DNA of 64,000 bases from Chloroflexota bacterium (GTDB taxonomy: Bacteria; Chloroflexota; Anaerolineae; UBA7937; B3-Chlor): assembly GCA_030603665.1 (NCBI GenBank), contig JAUVXJ010000010.1:1-64000 (forward strand). Reading direction: 5' to 3'. Within the stretch, counting starts at the first letter, position 1. Every line of letters begins with the position of its first letter. A program made the position numbers and the translations under genes. Shown in pieces: positions 44,365 to 54,357 of this stretch. The notes beneath the pieces are model-generated. The model was not told the origin of the DNA. It made no database searches and saw only the letters and a list, made by a program, of their open reading frames with translations.

Positions 44365-46029
44365 CTAGGCCAGATAGTCTCTCAGCTTGCGGCTCGACTT
44401 GGGATGCCGCAGCTTGCGCAGCGCCTTGGCCTCTATCTGGCGCACCCGCTCCCGTGTCACGCCGAAGATCCTCCCCACCTCCTCCAGCGTCCTCCCTTGT
44501 CCATCCTTGAGGCCGAAACGCAACTCCAAGACCCCTCGTTCCCGGGGACTCAGCGAGTCCAGCAGGTCCCTCATCTGCTCTCTCAGCAGCTCCCGCGAGG
44601 CGGTGTCTATGGGGCCAGGGATCGACTCGTCCTCTATGAAGTCCGCCAGAGAGCTATCCTCGCTCGGTCCGATGGGCATTTCCAGAGACATCGGCTCCTG
44701 AGAGATCCGTATGATGCGTCTCACTTTCGCCGCCGCTCTCCCCCACCTCCGCTGGACCACGCTGTCTAGCGTCTCCTGGTCGCCCCTCGCTCGGGCGATT
44801 TCCACCTTGTCGCTATCGGCCAGCAGGCCATCCATCTCCAGGGCGATCTCATCGGCAGACGGATCTCTGCCCAGCTCCTGTGTCAGCCGACGCGAGATGC
44901 GAAGCACCCGATTGATGTCCTCCACCACGTGGATAGGGATACGAATCGTCCGACCCTGGTCCGCGATGGCCCGTCCGATGCCCTGTCGTATCCACCACGT
45001 CGCGTAGGTACTGAACTTGAAGCCACGGCGGTAGTCGAACTTTTCCACCGCCCTGAGCAACCCGATGTTCCCTTCCTGGATCACATCCAGGAAAGAGATC
45101 CCCCGCCCAACGTATTGCTTGGCCACACTGACCACCAGACGCAGATTGGCCACGACCAGCACCTTTCGCGAGAAGGCGGCCAACTCATCAAGCGTCTGGA
45201 ACGAGTCCATTACCGGGTCCTCATTGCCCTCAGCCACCGTCCGGCACTTCCTTACCGTGGGCAACCTACCACTCCGACGCAGATGGTTGAGTATGACTTC
45301 GGTCAAACAGCCGGGCAGAAGATAGAGGTCCAAACATAGGTCATGGATCCTGCTGGTCAACAGGTCCCATTTCCTCTCCAGTCCATCCTGGTCGAGAGAC
45401 TGCCCCTCTCCATCTGATGAATCCAGCACCAGGGCCAGCTCATCCGTCTCGCCCAGATCCTCCTCACCGATGCTGCTGAGATAGGCCGCAAGATGCGATT
45501 CTTCAGAGGCCTGTACCACCTGCTCAGAAATGCTTTCGATCTCCACCACCAGCGCCCTGAGATCCAGAGCAGGGACCTGGAGTTCCTCACAGAGTTCCGT
45601 GATCTCCCTCCAATGTTCTCTCAGCTGCTCGTGTACCTTCAGGACAGTGTCCAGCCAAATATCTTGGCGACTGGCTCCTCCGACCTGCTCTCCGATCTCG
45701 TCAAGGTACCGAGGTGCCATCATCTTCATGCTGTGCCACTTCTCGTCCGATGGCGACAGCAGAGAGACGTGGCCGATCTCTCTCAGGTACATCCTCACCG
45801 GGTCGCTCGTCTCACTGCTCTCCAGTTCCAGCAAAGAGTCAATGGACACATCAACATCTTCCTCTCTGACCACAGAGGCATCATCCGTCGACGTATCCGC
45901 GAGCGCGCCGGCTTTCCCTGTCATCGGTTCTCCGTTGGACTCAGACGGATCTTCCGTGTCAGCCTCCGCAGCTCTCCCCTCTGAGTTCTCCTTCACGCCG
46001 TCCGTTATCCTCTCAAGGAGATCCGTCAT
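44365..46029 (-). CDS. rpoD: Primary RNA polymerase sigma factor (RpoD/SigA)
   Basis: A 554-residue sigma-70-family principal sigma factor. Region 1.2 is [17 protein letters not shown] (about 76). A non-conserved spacer of about 180 residues separates it from region 2 ([20 protein letters not shown], then [20 protein letters not shown] and [19 protein letters not shown]). Regions 3 and 4 follow, with the helix-turn-helix [20 protein letters not shown] at the end. Region 3 carries an unusual insert of about 20-25 residues ([20 protein letters not shown]) before [17 protein letters not shown]. It lies downstream of dnaG, the usual primase-sigma order, without rpsU. Confidence 0.93.
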   Translation of the reverse strand: MTDLLERITDGVKENSEGRAAEADTEDPSESNGEPMTGKAGALADTSTDDASVVREEDVDVSIDSLLELESSETSDPVRMYLREIGHVSLLSPSDEKWHSMKMMAPRYLDEIGEQVGGASRQDIWLDTVLKVHEQLREHWREITELCEELQVPALDLRALVVEIESISEQVVQASEESHLAAYLSSIGEEDLGETDELALVLDSSDGEGQSLDQDGLERKWDLLTSRIHDLCLDLYLLPGCLTEVILNHLRRSGRLPTVRKCRTVAEGNEDPVMDSFQTLDELAAFSRKVLVVANLRLVVSVAKQYVGRGISFLDVIQEGNIGLLRAVEKFDYRRGFKFSTYATWWIRQGIGRAIADQGRTIRIPIHVVEDINRVLRISRRLTQELGRDPSADEIALEMDGLLADSDKVEIARARGDQETLDSVVQRRWGRAAAKVRRIIRISQEPMSLEMPIGPSEDSSLADFIEDESIPGPIDTASRELLREQMRDLLDSLSPRERGVLELRFGLKDGQGRTLEEVGRIFGVTRERVRQIEAKALRKLRHPKSSRKLRDYLA

Positions 46030-46077
46030 CGTGGAACCTACAACCTGTCTTCAGCGTCATGCCACCATGGCTCCATG

Positions 46078-47955
46078 CTACCTCGCGCCTCTATGTGCCC
46101 ACTCGCTCCTCTCTTGCCACTGCCTCTGCCGCTCCAGAATGCTCATCCTCAAGCTCTCCACCCGCTCCAGCAGTGCTGATTCGTCAGCGCCGCTCTCCTG
46201 CGCGTCCCGCAGCAGATTCTCCAACTCCAGCAGCTCCCTCCGGTCCCTCCTGTCCCGCAGCCTGGACACCGCCCGTTCTATCTCGCCCAGCACCTCCTCC
46301 TCCGGCAAGGATGGTGCTTCTACGACATCCCTGAGCACCGAGTCCAACCGTTCCTCGAGCACCGGGTCCAGACCAGCTCGAAACTCCTGAATGTCGAAGG
46401 TAGCCTGTCCCTCAAGGGAACTCTCAAGGGCGAGGAAGATGGACCGGTTCTCGATAGCAAGGAAATCGTCAGCGGTCAGGGTCCCAATCTCCCGGACCCC
46501 TTCAGGCGCCTTCAGCAGCAGCGCCAGGCAGTAGCTCTCCAGCGCGGGTGCAGTCTGGAAGCTAGGCGCCGGTTGACCATCTGTGGTCGGCGCCTCTCGC
46601 CGCCCTCGGCTCTTCGATCGAGTGAGTTCGGTGGCCAGGGTTCTCTCGTCGATTCTAACCAAGCGGGCAAGTTTCTGCAAATAGTGCGCCCGCTCGATCG
46701 CATCTTCAATCTCTCCCAGCAGCGGCAGCAACTGGCGCACGAGCCCAGACTTGCCCTCCGCCGATTGCAGATCCCGGCCTTCCTCGGCCACCTGGAAATA
46801 GTAGTCCATGAGCGGCAACGCTTCCCCCACCACGCGTCTCCACTGATCGGGATCCTCCCTGATGACATCATCAGGGTCCAGCCCCTCCGGCATGGTGATC
46901 ACCTTGATGTTGGCATCCACATACTTCTTCAACCATATGTGCTGATAGGTCTCCCTAATCTCCGGACTCTGCCGGTGCTCCACACCGTAGTGCTTCTTCA
47001 CCACCTCCAGACCCCTCAGACTGGCCTGCTCCCCAGCGGCGTCAGCGTCCATGGCCAGCGTGAAGCTCTTGGTCAGGCGCCTCAAGGCCCGGACCTGGCT
47101 CTCGGTCAGCGCTGTCCCCATGGAGGCCGCGACATTCTTGAAGCCGTGCTGATGCGCCATAAGCACATCCATATACCCCTCCACGATCACGGCCATGCCC
47201 TCCTCTCGGATGGCCTCCCTGGCAAGATGTATGCCATACAGAATGCTGCCCTTGTCAAAGAGGAGTGTCTGCGGCGTGTTAACGTACTTGGCGGGCGAGT
47301 CGTCCAAGGCGCGGCCACCAAAGCCCACCACACTGCCACTGCCGTCACGAATAGGGAACATCAACCGCCCCCGGAAACGATCGTAGTAGCCGCCGCCCTC
47401 CCGCTCCACGGTCAGGCCGGCGGCGAAGATATCCTCCTCTCCATACCCCTTCTGCGTCAGATGCTGGCTGAGCGCCTCCCATTCCGGCAGCGAATACCCC
47501 AACTGAAAGGTTCCCCACGTCTCCTCCATCATCTCTCGCTTCTCCAGATACTCGCGAGGCATCCGGGCCCGTGGCGATTGCAGAAGAAGATGGTGAAAGT
47601 ACCGGGCAGCGGAGGAGTTGATCTCGCGCAGCAGACTATCGCGCTCATCTCGCTTCTTGTCTACCTCCGTGCGCGGCGCCAGAGATACCCCCGCTCTCTC
47701 CGCCAGGACGCGAAGCGCCTCTGAGAACTCGAGATTCTCCTTCTTCATCAGGAACGTGAAGACGTCTCCACCGGTGGCACACGCCCCGAAGCAGTACCAG
47801 CGCTGGTCCTCTGCGAACACAACGAAAGAAGGCGTGGTGTCAGCGTGAAAGGGGCATAGCCCCTTGTAGTTGCGCCCCGCCTTCTGCAAAGGGACGTACT
47901 GGGAGATGAACTCCACTACGTCCACTCTGTCTTTGATCTCGTCGACGACTCCCAT
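46078..47955 (-). CDS. dnaG: DNA primase
   Basis: A 625-residue replicative primase. The zinc finger is GLCPFHADTTPSF...WYCFGACATGGDV, with three rather than two residues between the last cysteines, a variant I associate with Chloroflexota. The TOPRIM catalytic motifs are VIVEGYMDVLMAHQ (about 260) and TLAMDADAAGEQA (about 308). The helicase-binding C-terminal region is helical. ATG 47955 gives the typical MGVVDEIKDRVDVVEF start; a strong ribosome site is lacking. It is upstream of rpoD and downstream of rny. Confidence 0.94.
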   Translation of the reverse strand: MGVVDEIKDRVDVVEFISQYVPLQKAGRNYKGLCPFHADTTPSFVVFAEDQRWYCFGACATGGDVFTFLMKKENLEFSEALRVLAERAGVSLAPRTEVDKKRDERDSLLREINSSAARYFHHLLLQSPRARMPREYLEKREMMEETWGTFQLGYSLPEWEALSQHLTQKGYGEEDIFAAGLTVEREGGGYYDRFRGRLMFPIRDGSGSVVGFGGRALDDSPAKYVNTPQTLLFDKGSILYGIHLAREAIREEGMAVIVEGYMDVLMAHQHGFKNVAASMGTALTESQVRALRRLTKSFTLAMDADAAGEQASLRGLEVVKKHYGVEHRQSPEIRETYQHIWLKKYVDANIKVITMPEGLDPDDVIREDPDQWRRVVGEALPLMDYYFQVAEEGRDLQSAEGKSGLVRQLLPLLGEIEDAIERAHYLQKLARLVRIDERTLATELTRSKSRGRREAPTTDGQPAPSFQTAPALESYCLALLLKAPEGVREIGTLTADDFLAIENRSIFLALESSLEGQATFDIQEFRAGLDPVLEERLDSVLRDVVEAPSLPEEEVLGEIERAVSRLRDRRDRRELLELENLLRDAQESGADESALLERVESLRMSILERQRQWQERSEWAHRGAR

Positions 47956-47973
47956 GGCTGTGGACAACTGCCG

Positions 47974-49503
47974 CTACTTGGCGTAGTCTACCGCTCTGGT
48001 CTCACGGATTACCGTAACCTTGATCTGTCCAGGATACGCCAGATTCTCCTCCACCTTGCGCGCCACATCCTTTGACAGGCGCAAGATACCCAGGTCGTCG
48101 ATCTTCTCAGGCTTGACCACGATCCTGATCTCCCGACCAGCCTGGATGGCATAGCACTCGCCGATCCCTTGGAAGGAACTGGCTACCTCCTCCAGCGCCT
48201 TGATGCGCTTGACGTAGCGCTCCAGACTCTCGCGACGCGCTCCAGGCCGCGCTCCAGAAATGGCGTCCGCGGCGGCCACCAGAACCGCCTCCACGCTGTG
48301 GGCCTCCTCCTCTCCGTGATGAGAGCCGACGATGTCAACTATAGCAGGCCCTTTTCCATAGCGCCGGACGATGTCCGCCCCAATAAGAGCGTGCGGACCC
48401 TCCACCTCGTGACTCACGGCTTTGCCTATGTCATGCAGTAGCCCCCCCTCTTTGGCTAGCTCGACGTCGGCACCCAACTCGGCAGCCATCATCCCCGCCA
48501 GGTGAGCGGTCTGCAGGGTATGCTCCAGCTGGTTCTGGCCATAGCTCGTCCTGTACTTCAACCTCCCCAATAGCTTCACCAACTCAGGGTGCATGCCCCT
48601 CACGCCAACATCGAAGACCGCTTTCTCTCCCTCCTCCTGGATGATGGACTCCACCTCTCCTTTCGACTTGGCCACTACCTGCTCGATCCTGCCGGGATGG
48701 ATGCGCCCATCCACGATCAGCTTGGTCAGCGCCAATCGCGCGACCTCCCGTCTAACAGGATCGAAGCTGGAGATAGTCACCGCTTCCGGCGTGTCATCTA
48801 CGATCAAGTCTACCCCTGCGGCCGCTTCCAAAGCTCGGATGTTACGGCCTCCCCGTCCGATGATGCGCCCCTTCAGCTCATCGCTGGGCAGTTCAACACT
48901 GGACACCGTGATCTCTGCCACCTCATCCGACGCATATCGCTGAATGGCCTCGCTGATGATCTTTCGTGCCTGCCGATTCGCCGTTTCCTTGGTTTCCTGC
49001 TCCACCTCGCGTATCACTCGGGCCATGTCCTGCCGGCTGTCCTCTTCAATGCCCTTGAGAAGAAGCTCCTTCGCCTCATCCCGCGTGAGGGAAGCCACGG
49101 CCTGCAACTCCTCATTCCGCTTGCCAACTAGCGCCTCAAGTTCGTCGTCTTTGTGCTTCAGCCTCGCCTCCTGGGAAGCCAGACTCCTCTCTCGTTTCTC
49201 GAGGGGCTCCACCCGACGCTCCAGCGCCTCCTGTCTTTCCTGGAGCCTCTCCTCCTGTTTCCGCGCCCTTCTGCGTCTCTGCTTCAAGTCCTGCTCGCCC
49301 TCGCGCAGGATGCTGAGACCCTCTTCCTTCGCTTCCAGCAGCATTTCCTTTTGCTTGGTCTCGGCCTCGGCCACGATCTGTTCTGCCTCTGACCGAGCCG
49401 CCTTGACCTTCGAGGTGCTCAGATACTGCCTCAGCACATAACCGCCCGCAAAGCCAGCAATAACACACGCCGCCAATCCCAATATAACTACACCAGGTTC
49501 CAT
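47974..49503 (-). CDS. rny: Ribonuclease Y
   Basis: A 509-residue membrane-anchored endoribonuclease that initiates mRNA decay. Domains: N-terminal transmembrane helix (1-25), long coiled coil (about 30-190), KH domain ([20 protein letters not shown], about 215) and HD domain ([19 protein letters not shown], then [19 protein letters not shown], about 335-430). ATG 49503 opens the hydrophobic anchor; AAAGGAG lies 11 bases upstream. Confidence 0.95.
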   Translation of the reverse strand: MEPGVVILGLAACVIAGFAGGYVLRQYLSTSKVKAARSEAEQIVAEAETKQKEMLLEAKEEGLSILREGEQDLKQRRRRARKQEERLQERQEALERRVEPLEKRERSLASQEARLKHKDDELEALVGKRNEELQAVASLTRDEAKELLLKGIEEDSRQDMARVIREVEQETKETANRQARKIISEAIQRYASDEVAEITVSSVELPSDELKGRIIGRGGRNIRALEAAAGVDLIVDDTPEAVTISSFDPVRREVARLALTKLIVDGRIHPGRIEQVVAKSKGEVESIIQEEGEKAVFDVGVRGMHPELVKLLGRLKYRTSYGQNQLEHTLQTAHLAGMMAAELGADVELAKEGGLLHDIGKAVSHEVEGPHALIGADIVRRYGKGPAIVDIVGSHHGEEEAHSVEAVLVAAADAISGARPGARRESLERYVKRIKALEEVASSFQGIGECYAIQAGREIRIVVKPEKIDDLGILRLSKDVARKVEENLAYPGQIKVTVIRETRAVDYAK

Positions 49504-49545
49504 TTCCCGCGTCACTCCTTTCCAGCGCTCTGCACAGCACGACCG

Positions 49546-50187
49546 CTAGCCACCCGCGCCCTCTTCCTCGCCTCTTTCGAGAAGAAGACGCGATATCGTC
49601 TCTGCTATCACATCGTACTCAAAGCCCCGTCGCCTCAGAAAGCCGTACATCTTATCGCGAAAGGTCTCACCGTCCAGATGAGCATACCTGTGCGCTCGCG
49701 GTACGGCCGCTTCATAGGCGCTCCGGTCCTCCTCCACGTCGGAGAGGACATCATCTATCAGTCCCTCGCTGATGCCTTTCTGGCGCAGTTCCTGCCGCAG
49801 AAGGCGTCGTCCTCGAGGCCTGAAGCTCTCACGGTTCTCGACCCAGTATTGTGCGAAAGCAGAATCGTCCACCAAACCGGCCGCCCTCAGGCGGTCGAGA
49901 ACGGAATCGCTGACCTCAGGGGCAACTCCTTTGCCCATCAGATAACGTCGCACCTCAGCGCTGCTGCGAGGGCGATAGGCCAGGTACCCCAGGCTCTTGT
50001 CATAGCCCGTCTCCACCGAGTCACGCAACTGCAACTCCTCGATCTTCTCGTCGGAGAGCCTGTCCCCCCGATTCAACGTCGCGGCTTGCACAAGCCCCAG
50101 GCCGAAGCCGTACGCCCCATCAAGGTAGACGTTGACCCGGCTATTGTCCCGCTTCTGCACCTTGATTTCGGTGATTTGGCCTGCCAC
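49546..50187 (-). CDS. recX: Regulatory protein RecX
   Basis: A 213-residue RecX, which caps or destabilises RecA filaments. The three-helix RecX repeats are visible: YLAYRPRSSAEVRRYLMGKG, LVDDSAFAQYWVENRESFRP and RRLLRQELRQKGISEGLID. The N-terminal 50 residues form the usual beta extension. It lies downstream of recA on the same strand, behind the terminator at 50205-50232, so expression probably depends on read-through. Confidence 0.92.
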   Translation of the reverse strand: MAGQITEIKVQKRDNSRVNVYLDGAYGFGLGLVQAATLNRGDRLSDEKIEELQLRDSVETGYDKSLGYLAYRPRSSAEVRRYLMGKGVAPEVSDSVLDRLRAAGLVDDSAFAQYWVENRESFRPRGRRLLRQELRQKGISEGLIDDVLSDVEEDRSAYEAAVPRAHRYAHLDGETFRDKMYGFLRRRGFEYDVIAETISRLLLERGEEEGAGG

Positions 50188-50204
50188 CTCTCACCCGCCA
50201 ATAC

Positions 50205-50232
50205 AAAAATAGCTGTGGCGCACAGCCACAGC
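50205..50232 (-). terminator. Terminator/attenuator between recA and recX
   Basis: Minus-strand stem GCTGTGGC/GCCACAGC with a 5-base loop, followed by TATTTTTG. It ends 18 bases before the recX start. In E. coli a comparable terminator limits recX to read-through from recA. Confidence 0.75.
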
Positions 50233-50553
50233 CACGGTAAGCCTATCCACAGTGCCTACCCGACAATCAAGGGAGAAAGCTCTCAAGGCCGTCACTAGTA
50301 CCTGACGACCTATCCCTCAACACCCTATTCTCTACGCACTGTCTTCCGCGGTGAGCTCCCGGGTCTCGACGCCAATGGCGAACGGTTGAGAACCTGTACT
50401 TGCAGTACCCCCACAACCTTGCGGGCAAGAAGCTCGCCGCCCACTGCGCTTCTTCCTCTTCCAAAAACAATCGCCGAGGGAAAGGAGCTTTCCTCCCTCT
50501 CTCACGAGAGTTGGTGAATCCGCACTTGTGGCTCTGTGCCTTCTTTAGGTGCC
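50233..50553. other. Spacer between recA and the recX terminator
   Basis: About 320 bases without a gene I can support. A plus-strand stretch near 50392-50460 (LYLQYPHNLAGKKLAAHCAS) looks slightly protein-like but has no start, ribosome site or known family. Confidence 0.35.
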
Positions 50554-51651
50554 TTAGTCTTCTGCTGCCTCCGCCGACGGCTTTTCCAAGATCTCCGCCG
50601 AGCGGGCCTCCGCGTTTCCGCTCCTTTCGGCAGGTGGCTTAACCGGCCAGGGCACCGGCGCCAATCCGGCCGCTTCTCGAGCCTTGTCACTAATCTCTTG
50701 TGCTAACTCAGGGTTCTCCCGCAGGAAGGCCTTGGCATTCTCCCGGCCCTGTCCCAACCTTACGTCGCCGTAGGAGAAATAGGCCCCCCTCTTGTCAACG
50801 AGTTCCAAGTTCACTCCTACATCGATCAGGTCACCCACGCGCGAGATGCCCTCATCGTACATGATGTCGAACTCCGCGACCTTGAAGGGCGGGGCGACTT
50901 TGTTCTTCTTCACCCGTACCTTGGTCCGGTTGCCGATGACCTCGTTCCCGGACTTGATCGACTGCACTCTGCGAATGTCGAGTCGCACCGAGGCGTAGAA
51001 CTTCAAGGCCCTTCCCCCGGGGGTGGTCTCGGGGTTGCCAAACAGGACGCCCACCTTCATCCGCAACTGGTTGGTGAAGATCACCGAGGTCTTCGACCTC
51101 TTGATGGCTCCCGTCAGCTTCCTGAGTGCCTGGGACATGAGCCGTGCCTGCAACGCCACATGGTGATCGCCCATTTCGCCTTCGATCTCGGCCCTAGGCA
51201 CCAGTGCCGCCACCGAGTCAAGGACCACCACATCCACCGCCCCACTCCGCACCAGGGCTTCGGTAATCTCCAGCGCCTGCTCTCCCGTGTCGGGCTGAGA
51301 GACGAGCAGCTCGTCGATGTCCACGCCGCACAATGCGGCGTACGTGGGATCGAGGACATGCTCCACATCTATGAAGGCCGCAATACCTCCATCGCGCTGG
51401 GCCTCAGCTATGATGTGCTGACAGAGAGTGGTCTTCCCTGAGCCCTCGGGGCCGAATATCTCGGTCACCCGCCCTCTGGGTATCCCCCCGACCCCTAGTG
51501 CGATGTCCAGCCCGATGGAGCCCGTCGGTATGACCTCCACATCCATCCCAGTCGCTGACCCGAGCTTCATCACAGCCCCGTCACCATACCGCTTGGTTAT
51601 CTGTGACAGGGTTATCTCCAGGGCCTTTCCACGACCGTTCTTCTCCTCCAC
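50554..51651 (-). CDS. recA: Recombinase RecA
   Basis: A 365-residue RecA. Walker A is [15 protein letters not shown] (about 68), Walker B is [19 protein letters not shown] (about 142), loop L2 is around [20 protein letters not shown], and the Ala/Glu-rich acidic tail is at the C-terminus. It mediates homologous recombination and LexA self-cleavage. The promoter carries an SOS box, and recX, rny, dnaG and rpoD follow on the same strand. Confidence 0.97.
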   Translation of the reverse strand: MEEKNGRGKALEITLSQITKRYGDGAVMKLGSATGMDVEVIPTGSIGLDIALGVGGIPRGRVTEIFGPEGSGKTTLCQHIIAEAQRDGGIAAFIDVEHVLDPTYAALCGVDIDELLVSQPDTGEQALEITEALVRSGAVDVVVLDSVAALVPRAEIEGEMGDHHVALQARLMSQALRKLTGAIKRSKTSVIFTNQLRMKVGVLFGNPETTPGGRALKFYASVRLDIRRVQSIKSGNEVIGNRTKVRVKKNKVAPPFKVAEFDIMYDEGISRVGDLIDVGVNLELVDKRGAYFSYGDVRLGQGRENAKAFLRENPELAQEISDKAREAAGLAPVPWPVKPPAERSGNAEARSAEILEKPSAEAAED

Positions 51652-51718
51652 GGGTGCTCCTTTCGGGTTTCTCCCATTATCTCAGTCTACTACAGAAGAT
51701 GGCAATAGGCAAGTAAGT

Positions 51719-51734
51719 TAGAACGTCTGTTCTA
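51719..51734. promoter_or_regulatory. SOS box (LexA operator) at recA
   Basis: TAGAACGTCTGTTCTA, a perfect GAAC-N4-GTTC dyad of the Gram-positive/Chloroflexota LexA type. It directly abuts the recA -10 and covers its start site. Confidence 0.85.
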
Positions 51735-51762
51735 TCATACCACAGAAGGCCATTGTCTGCAA
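51734..51762 (-). promoter_or_regulatory. Promoter of recA
   Basis: Minus-strand TTGCAG (51757-51762) and TATGAT (51734-51739) with a 17-base spacer; the SOS box follows immediately. Confidence 0.75.
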
Positions 51763-51766
51763 ACTG

Positions 51767-51775
51767 TGATATACT
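51767..51775 (+). promoter_or_regulatory. Extended -10 promoter of the methyltransferase-like gene
   Basis: TG-A-TATACT, 20 bases before the ATG at 51795, with no good -35. The transcript would be nearly leaderless but for AAGGGG 6 bases before the start. The element overlaps the upstream end of the recA promoter region. Confidence 0.45.
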
Positions 51776-51794
51776 CTGTGCGAAGGGGTCCACC

Positions 51795-54191
51795 ATGCAC
51801 CGGATCGAGCACTTCATACCAGCCAGAGAGACAAGCTCACAGATCCCTCTACAGCGGTTCCTGGATCCTCTTCCCCTGGACATCCTGGATCAGTATCTGA
51901 GCTGCTACACGGCGCCCGGCGAGCTAGCCATCGACCCCATGGCCCAAACACCGGCCCTGCCCATTGCAGCCACCAGGCTAGACACGAAGAGCATTATCAG
52001 CAACTTCAACCCCATCAATGCGCTGATGCTCCGGGGCATGCTCGCGCTCCCTGCTGCCCACGACATAGATGCCGCCACCATGCGCCTCGGAGACAGCCTG
52101 AAGAGAACAGTGCCTCTGCGGGACCACATCAACCAATTGTACGCCAGCACTTGTGGCAGCTGCTCGGGCCCCGTCATCGTGCAGCGCTTCGTCTGGGATG
52201 GTGACCAGAACAGACCTTTGGAGAAGTACTACCACTGCCCTCACTGTGCAGACGATGGGCATGCCCCCGTCGACGATTCCGACCTCGAGACGCTCGACGC
52301 CATGGAGAGCCAGGGAGTCCACTTCTGGTACCTGCTGGAAAGACTCGCCCAGCCTCATGACCCGGAACGCCGCCTGGCCGAGGAACTTCTCCAACTCTAT
52401 ACCCCCCGGAACCTGTATGCGCTCACCGACGTCTCCATGAAGATCGAAGCGCTCTTTGCGGATTCTCCGCTCCAGACAACACTCCACCTCATCCTTCTGT
52501 GGTGCCTTGATAGCTGCAGCAAGCTGGCGGAGGCTCCCCTTCCCAGGGCTACGGCCTTCAGGCTCCAGCCGCCCAGCAGGTTTGTGGAGCGCAATGTATG
52601 GCATGCCTTCGAGGAAGCATATCGTCACATCCGCCAGTTGGCGCCATCCGATCAGGTGGCCGTTTGCTCTGACCTGGAACGCCTGGTGGTAGAACGAGAG
52701 GCACAGGCGCTTGTGCTCAACGAACCACTACGCGACGTGGCCGACATGTTGCCCCCCTCCAGCGTGAGTCTGGTCATCAGTGCACCCCAGGCGTACTACA
52801 GACCTTTCTGGACGCTCTCCTTCATGTGGAGCGGCTGGTTGTGGGGCAGACAGAAAGCTGCGCTGTTGAAGCCCCTCTTGAGGCGGAAGACGATGGGCTG
52901 GTCGTGGTACCGGCGCACTCTGGCTACCGCCCTCAAGACCCTTCACCGACCCCTGAAGCCGCAGGGCAAGATGGTCTTCCTCCTCGAAAGCGCTGATCTC
53001 ACCCACGTGACCAACGCCATTCTGGCCACCATCGGCGCGGCCTTCAACCTGGACCGGGTTCTCTATCAACCGCAGGACACCAGCCTCCCTCGCCATCCCA
53101 TGCAGGGCGTTCCCGGGGCATACCGGCTCACCTTCTCCAAAGGCGTGGCCGACCAGCCGCAGTCGGGAGAACCATCCCCTGAGAGTCTGGCTCCGGCGCT
53201 CCTGCAGTCGGCACGCAGGGCGATCACAGAACTGCTCCGAGAGCGTGGGGAGGCCCTCCACCTCAGCTGGCTTCACAGCGCGGTGTATCAGCGCTGGGCT
53301 CGCGACGGCCTACTGCGAGAGGCTATGCTATTGGACAGGGAAATGTCAGCCGCCGACTATCTGCAGCAACAGCTGGAAACCTCATTGGAGGAGGGTCTGG
53401 AGACGCAAGCACTCGAACTGCTCCCAGAGGATCCAGACGACCCGGAAGCGCCCCAACTCTGGTGGCTGTTTGGGCAAGGGTATCCCCCTCGCCCTCTGGG
53501 AGACCGGCTGGAGGAGGCGGTGCGCGAGGCGCTGAGACAAGAAGCCGGCCTGGAGTTCGAGCAGCTCGAGGACAGCATCTACTCCCGCTTCCCAGGCCGC
53601 TTCACGCCTGGACCCGGCCTCCTCGAGAAGTGTATCCAGTCTTATGGAGTGCTCGATGAGGCTTCAGGCAAGTGGCGTCTGCATGCCGAAGATGATCGAG
53701 AGAATCTCCTCCAGGAGAGCGATGCCGCCCTGGTGCTCCTCACCAACCTGGGACGCCGGCTGGGTTACGAAGTCTGGAGCAGAGAAGACACGCTTCAGAA
53801 GGACCGGGTAAATGGTATCGACCGCTCCCCACGCCGACTTCCCAGGGGGACGCACCTCGCATGGGAACGGGGGGAGATGCCGAGCTACCTGTTCGCCATC
53901 AAGCAGACAGCCAGGTTGGGCGATATTCTGAGTGGGAGCGCCAAGGGTTGGGAAGAAGCCCAGCGATATATCGTGATCTGTGAACGTCGCCAGGAGTTGC
54001 TGCGCTTCAGGATGGAGACAGGGTTGCTCCTGCGCAGAGCCCTGGCCGACGGCGGCTGGCGGTTCATCAAGCTGAATCACCTGAGAGCGCTTTCCGTCAA
54101 GAGACAGCTGGATCGCCAGGATCTGACACACTTCGTGGGTCTGGAACCTCTGATCGAGCGCCCCGAAGCCCAGTTACCCCTCTTCTCCTGA
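51795..54191 (+). CDS. Degenerate DNA-methyltransferase-like protein divergent from recA
   Basis: A 798-residue protein that keeps the layout of large zinc-containing DNA methylases (DUF1156/COG1743-like) but not their catalytic motifs. The SAM-motif position reads LAIDPMAQTPALPIAATRL, where DPFxGxGT is expected. It is followed by ISNFNPINALMLRGML (usual: NDLNP). A zinc ribbon (CGSCSGPVIVQRF and CPHC, about residues 117-155) is present. The DPPY position reads LVISAPQAYYRPFWTLSFMW, and LKPQGKMVFLLES corresponds to the following strand. The C-terminal 300 residues are helical and unrecognised. Loss of DPPY and the glycine motif argues against methylation; DNA binding may remain. Confidence 0.65.
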   Translation: MHRIEHFIPARETSSQIPLQRFLDPLPLDILDQYLSCYTAPGELAIDPMAQTPALPIAATRLDTKSIISNFNPINALMLRGMLALPAAHDIDAATMRLGDSLKRTVPLRDHINQLYASTCGSCSGPVIVQRFVWDGDQNRPLEKYYHCPHCADDGHAPVDDSDLETLDAMESQGVHFWYLLERLAQPHDPERRLAEELLQLYTPRNLYALTDVSMKIEALFADSPLQTTLHLILLWCLDSCSKLAEAPLPRATAFRLQPPSRFVERNVWHAFEEAYRHIRQLAPSDQVAVCSDLERLVVEREAQALVLNEPLRDVADMLPPSSVSLVISAPQAYYRPFWTLSFMWSGWLWGRQKAALLKPLLRRKTMGWSWYRRTLATALKTLHRPLKPQGKMVFLLESADLTHVTNAILATIGAAFNLDRVLYQPQDTSLPRHPMQGVPGAYRLTFSKGVADQPQSGEPSPESLAPALLQSARRAITELLRERGEALHLSWLHSAVYQRWARDGLLREAMLLDREMSAADYLQQQLETSLEEGLETQALELLPEDPDDPEAPQLWWLFGQGYPPRPLGDRLEEAVREALRQEAGLEFEQLEDSIYSRFPGRFTPGPGLLEKCIQSYGVLDEASGKWRLHAEDDRENLLQESDAALVLLTNLGRRLGYEVWSREDTLQKDRVNGIDRSPRRLPRGTHLAWERGEMPSYLFAIKQTARLGDILSGSAKGWEEAQRYIVICERRQELLRFRMETGLLLRRALADGGWRFIKLNHLRALSVKRQLDRQDLTHFVGLEPLIERPEAQLPLFS

Positions 54192-54357
54192 AGGGGCATC
54201 CGCACAAGTGTAGAGGGGCGTTCTCCCAATGCCCACAGTCCGCGGGAGGGCGGTTCCAACAAGCAAAGCAGAATCTGCCCCGCAAGGGTGACACCGCGCA
54301 ACAGGTACTCACGCACCAGAGGGTGCGGTCGTAGGATGCTGAGCAAGTGTGCCCCCT

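Noticed and set aside
46078..47955. Defective DnaG zinc finger because of the extra residue in CFGAC
   Set aside because: The same spacing is, to my knowledge, a normal variant in Chloroflexota primases, so it is treated as lineage-typical rather than as a mutation.
50392..50470. Plus-strand coding relic (LYLQYPHNLAGKKLAAHCAS) in the recA-recX gap
   Set aside because: Short, no start signal and no family I can name; too weak to list as a gene.
54192..54357. Minus-strand protein-like stretch (ILRPHPLVREYLLRGVTLAG) after LysM copy A
   Set aside because: No start codon or ribosome site of its own, no recognised family, and it lies in a short convergent gap; could be chance or an old remnant.
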